Assembly (NCBI RefSeq): GCF_014203425.1
Contig: NZ_JACHJC010000001.1
Location: forward strand, 1,488,001-1,552,000
Length of the DNA: 64,000 bases
Source of the DNA: Micromonospora echinospora
GTDB lineage: Bacteria; Actinomycetota; Actinomycetes; Mycobacteriales; Micromonosporaceae
Direction of reading: 5' to 3'
Shown here piece by piece: positions 52,976-61,481 of this stretch (its first letter is position 1; every line of letters begins with the position of its first letter). The notes beneath the pieces were generated by a model. The model did not search any database. It saw only the letters and a program-made list of their open reading frames with translations, and was not told the DNA's origin. The translations under genes and the position numbers were made by a program.

Positions 52976-53734
52976 GTGCGCAGTGCCAATCCGGTGCTGG
53001 ACCGGCTGGACGACGTCGGCCGCGCCGAACGGCAGGTGCTCGGGGGCGGGACCGCCGCCGCGATGACGGTGGCCGACGTGGTGAGCCGGACCGTGGGGCT
53101 GCTGCTGGTCACCGGCGTCACGGCGGCGCTGTCCTGGGTGCTGGTGCCGCAGGCCGCGTGGATCTCCGCCGCGCTGGCCGGGAGCGCGCTGGCCAGCCTC
53201 GCCCTGGTGCTCGTCATCTCGCTGAAGCAGATCACCAGCCCGCCGGTGATCGTCGGGTACGCGGTGCTGCAGGGGCTGCTGCTCGGGGTGGCCAGCCGCG
53301 CCTTCGAACTGGTCTACCCGGGCATCGTGGTGCAGGCGGTGGTCGGCACGTTCGGCGTCTTCCTCGGTATGGCCGCGCTCTACCGGGCCCGGCTGGTGCG
53401 CGCCACCCCGCGCCTGGCCCGCCTGGTCATCGGCACGCTCGTCGGGATCGTGGCGATCGGCCTGGTGAACCTGTTCGCGTACCTGTTCACCGGGCGGCAG
53501 GGCGTGGCCGTCTACAGCCTCAGCGACCGGGTGGGCTGGCTGCCGTACGTGTTCTCGGGGGTGGCGATCATCGCCGGCGCGCTCAGCTTCGTCCTCGACT
53601 TCGACCTGGTCGAGCGGTCGGCGGCCAACCGGCTGCCCCGCCGCTACGCCTGGTACTGCGCGTTCGGGCTGCTCGTCGGGTTGATCTTCCTGTACTGGCA
53701 GATCCTGCGCCTGCTCAGCTACGTACGCCGCTGA
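52976..53734 (+). CDS. Bax inhibitor-1/YccA-family membrane protein, copy 2
   Basis: A 252-residue paralogue of the protein at 52008. It starts with the same SNPVL box (RSANPVLDRLDDVGRAER) and the same order of seven helices (LLLVTGVTAALSWVLVPQA, YAVLQGLLLGVASRAFELVY, GALSFVLDFDLVERSAANRL) and ends WQILRLLSYVRR, very like WLYIEILRLLSYFQ in copy 1. The Gln/Pro-rich N-terminal stretch is missing. GTG at 52976 follows GGGAGG. Tandem duplication with divergence is the simplest history. Confidence 0.85.
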   Translation: MRSANPVLDRLDDVGRAERQVLGGGTAAAMTVADVVSRTVGLLLVTGVTAALSWVLVPQAAWISAALAGSALASLALVLVISLKQITSPPVIVGYAVLQGLLLGVASRAFELVYPGIVVQAVVGTFGVFLGMAALYRARLVRATPRLARLVIGTLVGIVAIGLVNLFAYLFTGRQGVAVYSLSDRVGWLPYVFSGVAIIAGALSFVLDFDLVERSAANRLPRRYAWYCAFGLLVGLIFLYWQILRLLSYVRR

Positions 53735-53751
53735 CCGTAGACTCGGCGGCG

Positions 53752-54072
53752 ATGAGCGCAGCGGAACTGGACCGGGCGGTGACCCTGCTGGTCCGACAGG
53801 TGCAGCACTGGCAGCAGCCGCGCTGGTCGGCTCCGGCCGGGGGCGGCAACGTGTCCCGGGCCGACCTGGTGCACAAGCTGGTCCAGGAGATCGCCAACCT
53901 GGCCGCCGACGCGGCGGGTGAGCCGCGCCGCGATGTGCCCCGGCTGCCGAGCGACCTGGCCCTGCCCGACCAGCTCCGCGTGGTCGCCGCCGATCTGACC
54001 CTGGCCGCGCCCCCCGAGCCCGTGCTGACCGAGGCCACAGAGGCGATAACCCGAACCCGCACCGCCCTCTGA
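53752..54072 (+). CDS. Small helical protein, unknown function
   Basis: A 106-residue soluble protein with amphipathic helices (LDRAVTLLVRQVQHWQQPRW, DLVHKLVQEIANLAADAAGE, LRVVAADLTLAA). No motif is recognised; this looks like a conserved actinobacterial small protein. ATG at 53752 is 8 nt after TAGACT and lacks a Shine-Dalgarno, so a leaderless transcript is possible. It is 17 bp after the second BI-1-like gene and may also be read through from it. Confidence 0.65.
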   Translation: MSAAELDRAVTLLVRQVQHWQQPRWSAPAGGGNVSRADLVHKLVQEIANLAADAAGEPRRDVPRLPSDLALPDQLRVVAADLTLAAPPEPVLTEATEAITRTRTAL

Positions 54073-54089
54073 CCTCGCCCTCTGTTGCG

Positions 54090-54148
54090 TTGATCATGAG
54101 GTTGGCAGCGACAAAACGGACGCGAATCCCCGCCAACCTCATGATCGA
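54090..54148. repeat. Intergenic inverted repeat F, 15-bp perfect arms
   Basis: GATCATGAGGTTGGC (54092-54106) and its complement GCCAACCTCATGATC (54132-54146), extended by one G-T and one T-A pair, flank a 25-nt loop. Arms contain ATGATC. It lies between convergent genes. Confidence 0.9.
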
Positions 54149-54165
54149 CCGGGTGGAGGGGGCGG

Positions 54166-55650
54166 TCAGGGCTTGAGCCAGCGGCGTACCTTGCGGCGTC
54201 TTGCCCGGTCGCGTGCCCGCAGGACGGCGGGGCGGTCGTGGCCGGCGGCCTCCGCCTGCCTCGCGTGCAGCAGGCCGTAGGTGAACGTGTTCTCGCCGTC
54301 GGCGTACGCCTGGAGCGCCTGCCGCCGGAGCGTCTCCCGTGTCACCACCGAGTCCTGGTGGGTGCCGAGCAGATCCTGGAGCGCCTTGAACCGCTTCACC
54401 AGGCGGGCAGCCGGTCTACCGGCGCTCGGCTCACGCACCTCCACCGCGTACCGGGCCGCCTTGTGCTTCTTGCGCGCCTCGTGCAGCGCCGCGTCCCCGG
54501 CCGGCCCCTCGACCGTGAGCGCCCGGTCCAGCCGCTCGTCCGCGCGGCGTACCGCCTTGCGGATCCGGCGGTCCACCCAGCGCCGGCCGACGTCGGCGGG
54601 TGCGCCGTCGACCAGCCGATCCAGGCGGGCCAGCAGCTCGGGATAGCGGTCGGAGTCCAGCGCGGACCGCAGCGTCGCCGTCGCCCCGGCCCGGTCGGCC
54701 GCGAACCGCTCACCGATCCGCGCGGCCACCGGGCCGAGCACCAGCTCGTCCGGCAGCTCGTGCACCGCCTCGGTGAGCCGGGCGGCCATCACCTGGGTGT
54801 CGCGGACCCGGCCCAGTTCGCCGCCGAGCCAGCGCAGCTCGGCCCGGACCGCCTCGCTCTCCCGGCGATCCCACAGGCCCCGGAACGTCCGCAGCGTCGC
54901 CCGCAACCGGCGGGTCGCGACGCGCATGTCGTGGATCGCGTCCTCGTCACCCTGGTACGCGGCCGCGTGGTTGCCGACGATCGCGTCCCGCTGCGCCCGG
55001 GCGTACCCGAGAACCGGACCCGCGGGGCCGTCAGCCGGCTCGTCGTCGAAGCGCTCGATCCGGCCGGCGACGGCCCGGTGCGACTTGCTGACCGCCACCT
55101 CCCGGGCGCCGGCCGCGCCCAGCCGCTCGCCCAGCGCGTCGAGCAGCCCTTCGTCGCCCTCGACCAGCTCGATCTCGATCTCGTGCCAGGTCCGCGCGGC
55201 ACCGTCCACCAGATCCTCGGACCGGACGTCGTCCTCGGCCACCTCGGCCAGCACCCGGCCGTCCGCGTCCAGCAGCCGGCGCTCCCGGCGATGGTTGACC
55301 ACCCGGGCGGCCGGCGCGACCGGACGGCCCCGCGACGCGCCCCGGATCAGCGCGACCAACTCGGCCGGCGGGCCGTCGTCGGACGCACCGGCCGGGAACT
55401 GGTGCTCGACCCGCGCGCCGCCGACCGCGCCCACCTTCAGATGCCAGCCCGCGTCGTGCCCGCCGGTACGCCGGCGCAGCGCGTGCCCGCTGCGCAGCAG
55501 GAGCAGGTCGTCGGTGTCCCAGTAGACGGCGTCCAGATCCGAGACGGTGGCGTCGGACATGGTCACGACGCCACCGCACCCGGTCAGGTCGGGCAGTTGG
55601 AAACCCTCGTCGCCGGAGTACTTGCGCTCACGTTCCACGACGGTCGCCAT
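54166..55650 (-). CDS. CYTH and CHAD domain protein
   Basis: A 494-residue two-domain protein. The N-terminal CYTH domain has the ExExK-type ERERKYS (6-12) motif, YWDTDDLLLLRSGHALRRRT and WHEIEIELVEG, which make a triphosphate tunnel for metal-dependent phosphohydrolysis. The C-terminal CHAD domain (residues about 215-494) has DAIHDMRVATRRLRATLRTF, RDTQVMAARLTEAV and HEARKKHKAARYAVEV, with conserved His/Arg that bind polyphosphate. Likely a tripolyphosphatase associated with polyphosphate granules. ATG at 55650; ends at repeat F. Confidence 0.95.
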   Translation of the reverse strand: MATVVERERKYSGDEGFQLPDLTGCGGVVTMSDATVSDLDAVYWDTDDLLLLRSGHALRRRTGGHDAGWHLKVGAVGGARVEHQFPAGASDDGPPAELVALIRGASRGRPVAPAARVVNHRRERRLLDADGRVLAEVAEDDVRSEDLVDGAARTWHEIEIELVEGDEGLLDALGERLGAAGAREVAVSKSHRAVAGRIERFDDEPADGPAGPVLGYARAQRDAIVGNHAAAYQGDEDAIHDMRVATRRLRATLRTFRGLWDRRESEAVRAELRWLGGELGRVRDTQVMAARLTEAVHELPDELVLGPVAARIGERFAADRAGATATLRSALDSDRYPELLARLDRLVDGAPADVGRRWVDRRIRKAVRRADERLDRALTVEGPAGDAALHEARKKHKAARYAVEVREPSAGRPAARLVKRFKALQDLLGTHQDSVVTRETLRRQALQAYADGENTFTYGLLHARQAEAAGHDRPAVLRARDRARRRKVRRWLKP

Positions 55651-55690
55651 ACGGCCTCCCGTACCCGGCCCGCGCCCCGGCGAACCGGTC

Positions 55691-56953
55691 TCAGCTCAGT
55701 CGCTCCAGCACCATCGCCATGCCCTGGCCACCGCCGACGCACATGGTCTCCAGGCCGATCGTCTTGTCGTGCCACTCCAGCGCGTTGAGCAGCGTGCCGG
55801 TGATCCGGGCGCCGGTCATGCCGAACGGGTGGCCGACAGCGATAGCGCCACCGGCGACGTTCAGCTTCTCCTCCGGGATGCCGAGCTGCCGGTACGAGGG
55901 GATCACCTGCGCGGCGAACGCCTCGTTGATCTCGACCAGGTCGACGTCGTCGATGGTCATGCCGGCCCGCTTCAGCGCCTGCTTCGACGCCTCGACCGGA
56001 CCCAGGCCCATGATCTCGGGGGAGAGCCCGGTGACACCGGTGGAGACGATCCGGGCCAGCGGGGTGAGGCCCAGCTCGGACGCCCGCTCGGCGCTCATGA
56101 TCACCACGGCGGCGGCGCCGTCGTTGAGCGGGCAGCAGTTGCCTGCGGTGATCCGGCCGTCCGGGCGGAACACCGGCTTCAGACCGGACACGGCCTCCAG
56201 CGTCACCCCGGCGCGCGGGCCGTCGTCGGTGTTGACCACTGTGCCGTCGGGCGTGGTGACCGGGGTGATCTCGCGGGCCCAGAAGCCGTCCGCGATCGCC
56301 TTCTCCGCGAGGTTCTGGCTGCGGACGCCGAACGCGTCCATGTCCTCGCGGGTCACGTCGTACACCTGGGCCAGGTTCTCCGCGGTCTGCCCCATGGCGA
56401 GGTAGATGTCGGGGAGCTGCCCGGCCTCGCGCGGGTCGGTCCACACCTCGGCGCCGCCCTGGGCGCGGGCCGCGGAACGCTCCCGCGCCTCGGCGAAACG
56501 GGGGTTTTCCCAGCCGCCGCCGACCAGTGCCTGCGCCTCCGGCGGCAGCGTGTCCGAGTTGCCCCGGGCGTACCGGGAGACCATCTCCACACCGGCGGAG
56601 ATGAACACGTCACCCTCACCGGCCCGGATCGCGTGCATCGCCATCCGGGTGGTCTGGAGCGAGGACGCGCAGTAGCGGGTCAGCGTGGCGCCGGGCAGGC
56701 CGTCCAGGCCCATCAGGGTGGCGACCACCCGGGCCATGTTGAAGCCCTGCTCGCCGCCGGGCAGGCCGCACCCGAGGTAGAGGTCGTCGATGGTGGTGGG
56801 ATCGAGCGCCGGGACCTTGTCGAGGGCGGCCTGGACGATGGTGGCGGCGAGGTCGTCCGGGCGGACCTCGCGGAGGGAACCCTTGAACGCGCGGCCGATG
56901 GGGGACCGGGCGGTGGCGACGATGACGGCGTCGCGGGGCGACTCAATCGGCAT
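55691..56953 (-). CDS. Acetyl-CoA C-acyltransferase (thiolase)
   Basis: A 420-residue thiolase. Catalytic residues: LTRYCASSLQTTRM (nucleophile Cys95), EINEAFAAQ, GGAIAVGHPFGMTGAR (His) and MCVGGGQGMAM (second Cys). It cleaves 3-oxoacyl-CoA or condenses two acetyl-CoA. Its SLQTTRMAM and insert pattern (WENPRFAEARERSAARAQGG) fit the FadA/SCP-like family of beta-oxidation. ATG at 56953 is 6 nt after TAACGT on the minus strand, leaderless geometry. No partner FadB gene is next to it. Confidence 0.95.
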   Translation of the reverse strand: MPIESPRDAVIVATARSPIGRAFKGSLREVRPDDLAATIVQAALDKVPALDPTTIDDLYLGCGLPGGEQGFNMARVVATLMGLDGLPGATLTRYCASSLQTTRMAMHAIRAGEGDVFISAGVEMVSRYARGNSDTLPPEAQALVGGGWENPRFAEARERSAARAQGGAEVWTDPREAGQLPDIYLAMGQTAENLAQVYDVTREDMDAFGVRSQNLAEKAIADGFWAREITPVTTPDGTVVNTDDGPRAGVTLEAVSGLKPVFRPDGRITAGNCCPLNDGAAAVVIMSAERASELGLTPLARIVSTGVTGLSPEIMGLGPVEASKQALKRAGMTIDDVDLVEINEAFAAQVIPSYRQLGIPEEKLNVAGGAIAVGHPFGMTGARITGTLLNALEWHDKTIGLETMCVGGGQGMAMVLERLS

Positions 56954-57011
56954 GAGCCAACGTTAACGCGCCAGTAACATGCGCGGGAAGGCGTACGGCG
57001 GGCGGGAAATG

Positions 57012-57824
57012 TCACCCCGTGGGCGGTCGGCGGTGGTGCCGGAACGCGACAGTCGCCGCCGCCTCGACCGCCGGCAGCAGGGCGTGCGCCCAGACCCGGT
57101 AGCCGTCGGCGGACGGGTGGAAGCCGTCGCGGCAGAGCGTGCCGGCATCCGCGCGGAACACCGGTCCCGTCTCGGTGCCCAGGTCAACCACCGTGCCCCC
57201 GGCGTCCAGCACGGCAGCCGTCTGGGCCCGCGCCATCCGCCGGCCGGACCAGCCGAGCACCTGGCGCAGCGGGGCGGCCACCGCGCGTACCGCGCCGAGG
57301 TCCGGGCAGGTGCCCACAACCACCTCGACGTGCGCCTCCCGCAGCCGGCGTACCGCCGAGCCGAGATAGGCAGCCGCGTCACCCGGGCGACCCAGCGCGG
57401 TCGCGTCGTTCGCCCCGATCAGCACCACCGCCACGTCGGGCCGCTCGCCCAGCAGTGCCCGGGCCACCTGGGTCGCCAGGTCGGTGGCGCGGGAGCCGGA
57501 GACCCCGACGCTGGACAGGTGCACCCGGCGGCCGTGCGGCCCCTCGGCGAGCAGGTTCGCGAGCTGACCGCCGATCGTCTCCTCGAAGCGGTCGACGCCG
57601 ACGCCGAGCGCCGACGAGTCGCCGAGCAGCACCAGCCGCAGCGGCGGCGCGTCCGCCCGGCCGACCGAGGCACGCAGCACCAGACCCAGCTCGGGCTGGG
57701 CGTACTCCCGGCTGCGGGCGGCGATGGCCTGCCCGGCGAGGACCGCCGCGCCGCCCACCGTGCCGGCCAGCAGCGACAGGGCCGCCGCCCGGCCCCACCG
57801 GGCCGCCTCACCGCGCTCGCTCAT
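57012..57824 (-). CDS. SGNH-hydrolase family protein, copy 1
   Basis: A 270-residue probable membrane-anchored or exported esterase/lipase-like enzyme. Short N-terminal hydrophobic segment (AAALSLLAGTVGGAAVLAG); GDSSALGVGVDRF gives the nucleophile Ser70; VVLIGANDATALG gives Gly and Asn of the oxyanion hole; CRDGFHPSADGYRVWA gives catalytic Asp and His. ATG at 57824 follows GCGGAGTG. It is preceded by a 24-codon bridging ORF and a second, divergent SGNH protein. Substrate unknown. Confidence 0.85.
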   Translation of the reverse strand: MSERGEAARWGRAAALSLLAGTVGGAAVLAGQAIAARSREYAQPELGLVLRASVGRADAPPLRLVLLGDSSALGVGVDRFEETIGGQLANLLAEGPHGRRVHLSSVGVSGSRATDLATQVARALLGERPDVAVVLIGANDATALGRPGDAAAYLGSAVRRLREAHVEVVVGTCPDLGAVRAVAAPLRQVLGWSGRRMARAQTAAVLDAGGTVVDLGTETGPVFRADAGTLCRDGFHPSADGYRVWAHALLPAVEAAATVAFRHHRRPPTG

Positions 57825-57895
57825 GACCGCACTCCGCTTCGCTCCGTGCCGCCATGAGGCACCTGTGCGCTGAGCTGGCCGATTCGCTCGCTCAT
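57821..57895 (-). CDS. Possible 24-codon ORF bridging two SGNH genes
   Basis: ATG at 57895 lies in the ATGA that also contains the stop of the upstream SGNH gene, and its own TGA lies in the ATGA that starts the downstream gene. The peptide (begins MSERIGQLSAQVPHGGTERS, ends GVRS) shares its first four codons with the downstream protein (MSERGEAARW). It may be a coupling device or a decayed copy of a start region. Confidence 0.35.
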   Translation of the reverse strand: MSERIGQLSAQVPHGGTERSGVRS

Positions 57896-58938
57896 GCCGT
57901 TTCCTCCAGGGTGGCCGAGTCGGCGGCGCTGCCGGTCGGGGGCAGCGCGCCGACGCCGAAGAAGGCCCGTCGGCGAAGCTGGGCCCAGCGGCCGCCGGGC
58001 CCGCGGTCGCGGCCACGGAGCTGGGCGCCGCTGACCTCCGTACCGGCGTGCCGGGCCGCCTCGTGAGCCGCCTCCGGGAGCGACCGTACGCCTTCCACGC
58101 CGGGCAGGACAGGCCTGCGCTCCGGGACGGCGCCCAGCGCGGACAGCACGGTGGGCAGCAGGGCTGCCGCGGCGATCGCGTACCCCTCGGCGGAGGGGTG
58201 GAACCGGTCCCAGGCGAACATCCGGCCGGGCTCGGCGGCGAACCGTGGCCCGAGCATGTCGCCGAGCGAGACGGTACGGCCACCGGCCTCCACCACAGCC
58301 ACCGTCTGGGCGGCGGCGAGCTGGCGGCTCCAGCGCCGGGCCAGCCAGCGCAGCGGCGGCTGGATCGGCCGGATGGTGCCCAGGTCGGGACAGGTGCCGA
58401 CGACCACCTCACAGCCGGCCGCCCGCAGCGTGCGGACCGCGTCGACCAGGTAACGCACGGCCAGCCCCGGCGGCGTGCGGTTGGTGACGTCGTTGCCGCC
58501 CACCAGGATCACCGCCACGTCCGGCTCGACCTCCAGGGCGGACTCGACCTGCGGCTTCAGCCCGGACGACAGCGAGCCCACCACGGCGAACCGGTGCAGG
58601 CGTACCGGCCGGTGCAGGCGGCGGGACAGCCCGGTGGCCAGCAGCGAGCCGGGGGTCTCCCGGCGCCTGTGCACGCCGTAGCCGGCTGCCGAGGAGTCGC
58701 CCAGGACGACCACGGTGACCGGCGGGCCGGGCAGCCTCGCGCCGTAGACGCCGTCGCAGCGCGGCGGCGGGGCCTGCGCCATCGGGATGGTGCGGCGGGC
58801 CTGCCGGGCCTGACCGAGCAGCACCCCGCCGGTGGCGGCGGTGGCCGCCACGGTGGCGCCCGTGCCGATCGCCGCGAGGCGGGCGATGTGCCGGGCGCGC
58901 TGCCAGCGGACCGGCGCGACGGAACCAGCGTCCCCCAT
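57892..58938 (-). CDS. SGNH-hydrolase family protein, copy 2
   Basis: A 348-residue relative of copy 1. N-terminal hydrophobic segment (AAIGTGATVAATAATGGVLL); VVVLGDSSAAGYGVHRR gives Ser82; VAVILVGGNDVTNRTPPG gives the Asn; MFAWDRFHPSAEGYAIAA gives Asp and His. It carries an extra C-terminal basic region of about 75 residues (HAGTEVSGAQLRGRDRGPGG). ATG at 58938 follows TACTGT by 6 nt on the minus strand with no Shine-Dalgarno (leaderless). Probably the promoter-proximal gene of a two-SGNH operon. Confidence 0.87.
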   Translation of the reverse strand: MGDAGSVAPVRWQRARHIARLAAIGTGATVAATAATGGVLLGQARQARRTIPMAQAPPPRCDGVYGARLPGPPVTVVVLGDSSAAGYGVHRRRETPGSLLATGLSRRLHRPVRLHRFAVVGSLSSGLKPQVESALEVEPDVAVILVGGNDVTNRTPPGLAVRYLVDAVRTLRAAGCEVVVGTCPDLGTIRPIQPPLRWLARRWSRQLAAAQTVAVVEAGGRTVSLGDMLGPRFAAEPGRMFAWDRFHPSAEGYAIAAAALLPTVLSALGAVPERRPVLPGVEGVRSLPEAAHEAARHAGTEVSGAQLRGRDRGPGGRWAQLRRRAFFGVGALPPTGSAADSATLEETA

Positions 58939-59078
58939 GAACCGACAGTATCGCGCCGGTACGACCCCCACTGTCCGCGATCGGATGGCTGGGCGGTGCC
59001 CGGATTGGGTACCGATGGGGTAGCGGGCGCGGGCTTGCCACCGGGCCGCACCATGGTCGGGCGGAGAGGGGCGAAAAC

Positions 59079-59435
59079 ATGGGGAAGACGTTGAAGCGTA
59101 GCGCCGCGTTCGCCGCGCTGGCCCGGGCGCTGGCGGCTGGTACGCGGGGCGGGCCGTCGCTCGGGGCCCGGCTGGCGGCGCTACCGCGGATGATCCGCGC
59201 GACCACCCGGGGCGAGTACGACGGCGGCCTGCGCCTGGCGCTGATGGCCGGGGCGACCGCGTACATCGTCAGTCCGATCGACCTGCTGCCGGAGATCCCG
59301 CTGGCGATCTTCGGGCTGGCCGACGACGCGGTGATGGTCACCTGGCTGGCCGGCAGCGTGCTCGCCGAGACCGAGCGGTTCCTGGAGTGGGAGGCACGTC
59401 GCAGCTCGGTCATCCCGGGGCATGTGGTGCCCTGA
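59079..59435 (+). CDS. YkvA-family (DUF1232) membrane protein
   Basis: A 118-residue protein. The DUF1232 signature YIVSPIDLLPEIPLAIFGLADD lies mid-protein with flanking hydrophobic residues (LALMAGATAYIV, AVMVTWLAGSVLAE) and an acidic C-terminus. Function is unknown. ATG at 59079 follows GAGGGGCG. It is divergent from copy 2 of SGNH and upstream of cbs, with which it may be transcribed. Confidence 0.88.
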   Translation: MGKTLKRSAAFAALARALAAGTRGGPSLGARLAALPRMIRATTRGEYDGGLRLALMAGATAYIVSPIDLLPEIPLAIFGLADDAVMVTWLAGSVLAETERFLEWEARRSSVIPGHVVP

Positions 59436-59511
59436 CGGCACGTACGCTGGTCGGCGAACTGATGGCTGACCGACCGCCCCACGACGGCGGCGCGACGAAG
59501 GGCACAACGAG

Positions 59512-60882
59512 GTGCAGTACTACGACAACGTCGTCGAGCTGATCGGCAACACCCCGCTGGTCCGCCTGCGCAACGTCACCGAGGGCATTCAGGCCACCGT
59601 GCTGGCGAAGGTGGAGTACGTCAATCCGGGCGGCTCGGTCAAGGACCGGATCGCGCTGCGGATGGTGGAGGACGCCGAGAAGGCGGGCATCCTGCGGCCG
59701 GGCGGCACGATCGTGGAGCCGACCAGCGGCAACACCGGCGTCGGGCTGGCCCTGGTGGCCCAGCTCCGGGGCTACCGGTGCGTCTTCGTCTGCCCGGACA
59801 AGGTCAGCCAGGACAAGCAGGACGTGCTGCGCGCGTACGGCGCGGAGGTGGTGGTCTGCCCGACCGCCGTCGCGCCGGAGGACCCGCGCTCCTACTACAA
59901 CGTCTCCGACCGGCTGGCCCGGGAGATCCCCGGCGCGTGGAAGCCCAACCAGTACAGCAACCCGGCCAACCCGCGCTCGCACTACGAGACGACCGGCCCG
60001 GAGCTGTGGCGGCAGACCGAGGGCAGGATCACCCACTTCGTGGCGGGCGTCGGCACCGGCGGCACCATCTCCGGCATCGGTCGCTACCTCAAAGAGGCGT
60101 CCGAGGGCCGGGTGAAGGTGATCGGCGCGGACCCGGAGGGCTCGGTCTACTCCGGCGGCACCGGTCGGCCGTACCTGGTCGAGGGCGTCGGTGAGGACTT
60201 CTGGCCGGAGACGTACGACCGGTCGATCGCCGACGAGATCGTCGAGGTGTCGGACAAGGAGTCCTTCGAGATGACCCGCCGGCTGGCCCGCGAGGAGGGT
60301 CTGCTGGTCGGCGGCTCGTGCGGCATGGCGGTGGTGGGCGCGCTGGAGGTGGCCCGCAAGGCCGGCCCGGACGACGTGATCGTGGTGCTGCTGCCGGACG
60401 GCGGCCGCGGCTACCTGTCGAAGATCTTCAACGACAAGTGGATGGCCCGGTACGGCTTCCTGGACGACTCCGGCACCGAGCCGACGGTGGCCGACGCGCT
60501 CGCCGGCAAGCCCGGTGGCCTGCCCGAGCTGGTGCACGTGCACCCGACCGAGACGGTCCGCGACGCGATCGACTACATGCGCGAGTACGGCGTCTCGCAG
60601 CTTCCGGTGCTGAAGGCCGAGCCGCCGGTGGTGACCGGTGAGGTGGCCGGCTCGATCGCGGAGAAGGACCTGCTCGACGCGCTCTTCACCGGCCAGGCCC
60701 ACCTGCACGACACGATCGAGCGGCACATGGGCGAGCCGCTGCCGATGATCGGCGGCGGGCAGCCGGTGAGCGAGGCGGTCGGGCTGCTGGAGAAGGCGGA
60801 CGCGGCGCTGGTGCTGGTCGACGGCAAGCCCAAGGGCGTGCTGACCCGCCAGGACCTGCTCGCCCACCTCGGCGCCCGCTGA
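59512..60882 (+). CDS. cbs: Cystathionine beta-synthase
   Basis: A 456-residue PLP enzyme that condenses serine and homocysteine to cystathionine (transsulfuration). The PLP lysine is in NPGGSVKDRIALR (Lys44), phosphate loop in EPTSGNTGVGLA, and GVGTGGTISGIGR. Two C-terminal CBS domains follow (PELVHVHPTETVRDAIDYMR, KPKGVLTRQDLLAHLG), which distinguish it from cysteine synthase. GTG at 59512 follows GAAGGG. Ends just before the long GGGCCC repeat. Confidence 0.95.
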   Translation: MQYYDNVVELIGNTPLVRLRNVTEGIQATVLAKVEYVNPGGSVKDRIALRMVEDAEKAGILRPGGTIVEPTSGNTGVGLALVAQLRGYRCVFVCPDKVSQDKQDVLRAYGAEVVVCPTAVAPEDPRSYYNVSDRLAREIPGAWKPNQYSNPANPRSHYETTGPELWRQTEGRITHFVAGVGTGGTISGIGRYLKEASEGRVKVIGADPEGSVYSGGTGRPYLVEGVGEDFWPETYDRSIADEIVEVSDKESFEMTRRLAREEGLLVGGSCGMAVVGALEVARKAGPDDVIVVLLPDGGRGYLSKIFNDKWMARYGFLDDSGTEPTVADALAGKPGGLPELVHVHPTETVRDAIDYMREYGVSQLPVLKAEPPVVTGEVAGSIAEKDLLDALFTGQAHLHDTIERHMGEPLPMIGGGQPVSEAVGLLEKADAALVLVDGKPKGVLTRQDLLAHLGAR

Positions 60883-60892
60883 CCCTGCGCGT

Positions 60893-60945
60893 GTAAGGAA
60901 GGGCCCCTTATTAACACCACGTGTTAATAAGGGGCCCTTCCTTAC
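60893..60945. terminator. Perfect 25-bp GGGCCC hairpin with an extra half-copy
   Basis: Arms 60893-60917 and 60921-60945 are perfect 25-nt inverted repeats separated by only CAC. A third, direct copy of the right arm (60953-60975) follows and overlaps the 3' end of the convergent GNAT gene, providing its stop codon. The sequence GCGTTAA(C/G)A(A/G)GGGGCCCTT is shared with the hairpin at 20.5 kb. Confidence 0.9.
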
Positions 60946-60971
60946 CGGAGGCGTTAACAAGGGGCCCTTCC

Positions 60972-61481
60972 TTACACCTGGCGGGCGTAGCGGAGCTGGG
61001 GGACGAGCGCCGCGCCGATGTGCTCGTCCCGCTGCTCACCGGTGGCGGCCCAGCCGCCGCGCTCGTAGAAGCGGCGCGCGGCGGCGTTGTCCCGCAGCAC
61101 CCACAACGCCGCCCGGGTCCACCCGCGGGCCCGCATCGCGTCCAGCGCGTCCACCATCAGCGCCCGCCCGGTGCCCCGGCCCCGCTCGGACGGCTCCAGG
61201 TGGATCGCGTTCAGCAGCCCGGTCGCCGGGTCGCCCTCGTCGTCCGGCCCGAGGTAGCTGAAGCCGACCAGCCGCCCGTCCCGCTCGGCCACTGTCATCC
61301 GGTGGTCGGCGCCCTCCCAGGTCAGCCGCTCCACCCAGTAGCGGCCCATCGCCTCGGGCGTCGGGTCGGCCAGCGCTTCGGGCGGCAGGAACGACGAGTA
61401 CGCGGCCACCCGCGAGCGCTGGTGCAGGGCGCCGACCGCCATCAGGTCGGCCTCGGTCGCGGAACGTAGGGAGAGCGTCAC
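60972..61481 (-). CDS. GNAT-family N-acetyltransferase
   Basis: A 169-residue acetyltransferase with [20 protein letters not shown] (acetyl-CoA site) and [20 protein letters not shown] (conserved C-terminal). Substrate unknown. GTG at 61481 overlaps the RNase Z stop by 4 nt. Its last codon and stop lie inside the GGGCCC repeat, so the repeat has been partly exapted as coding sequence or has eroded the natural end. Confidence 0.9.
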   Translation of the reverse strand: MTLSLRSATEADLMAVGALHQRSRVAAYSSFLPPEALADPTPEAMGRYWVERLTWEGADHRMTVAERDGRLVGFSYLGPDDEGDPATGLLNAIHLEPSERGRGTGRALMVDALDAMRARGWTRAALWVLRDNAAARRFYERGGWAATGEQRDEHIGAALVPQLRYARQV

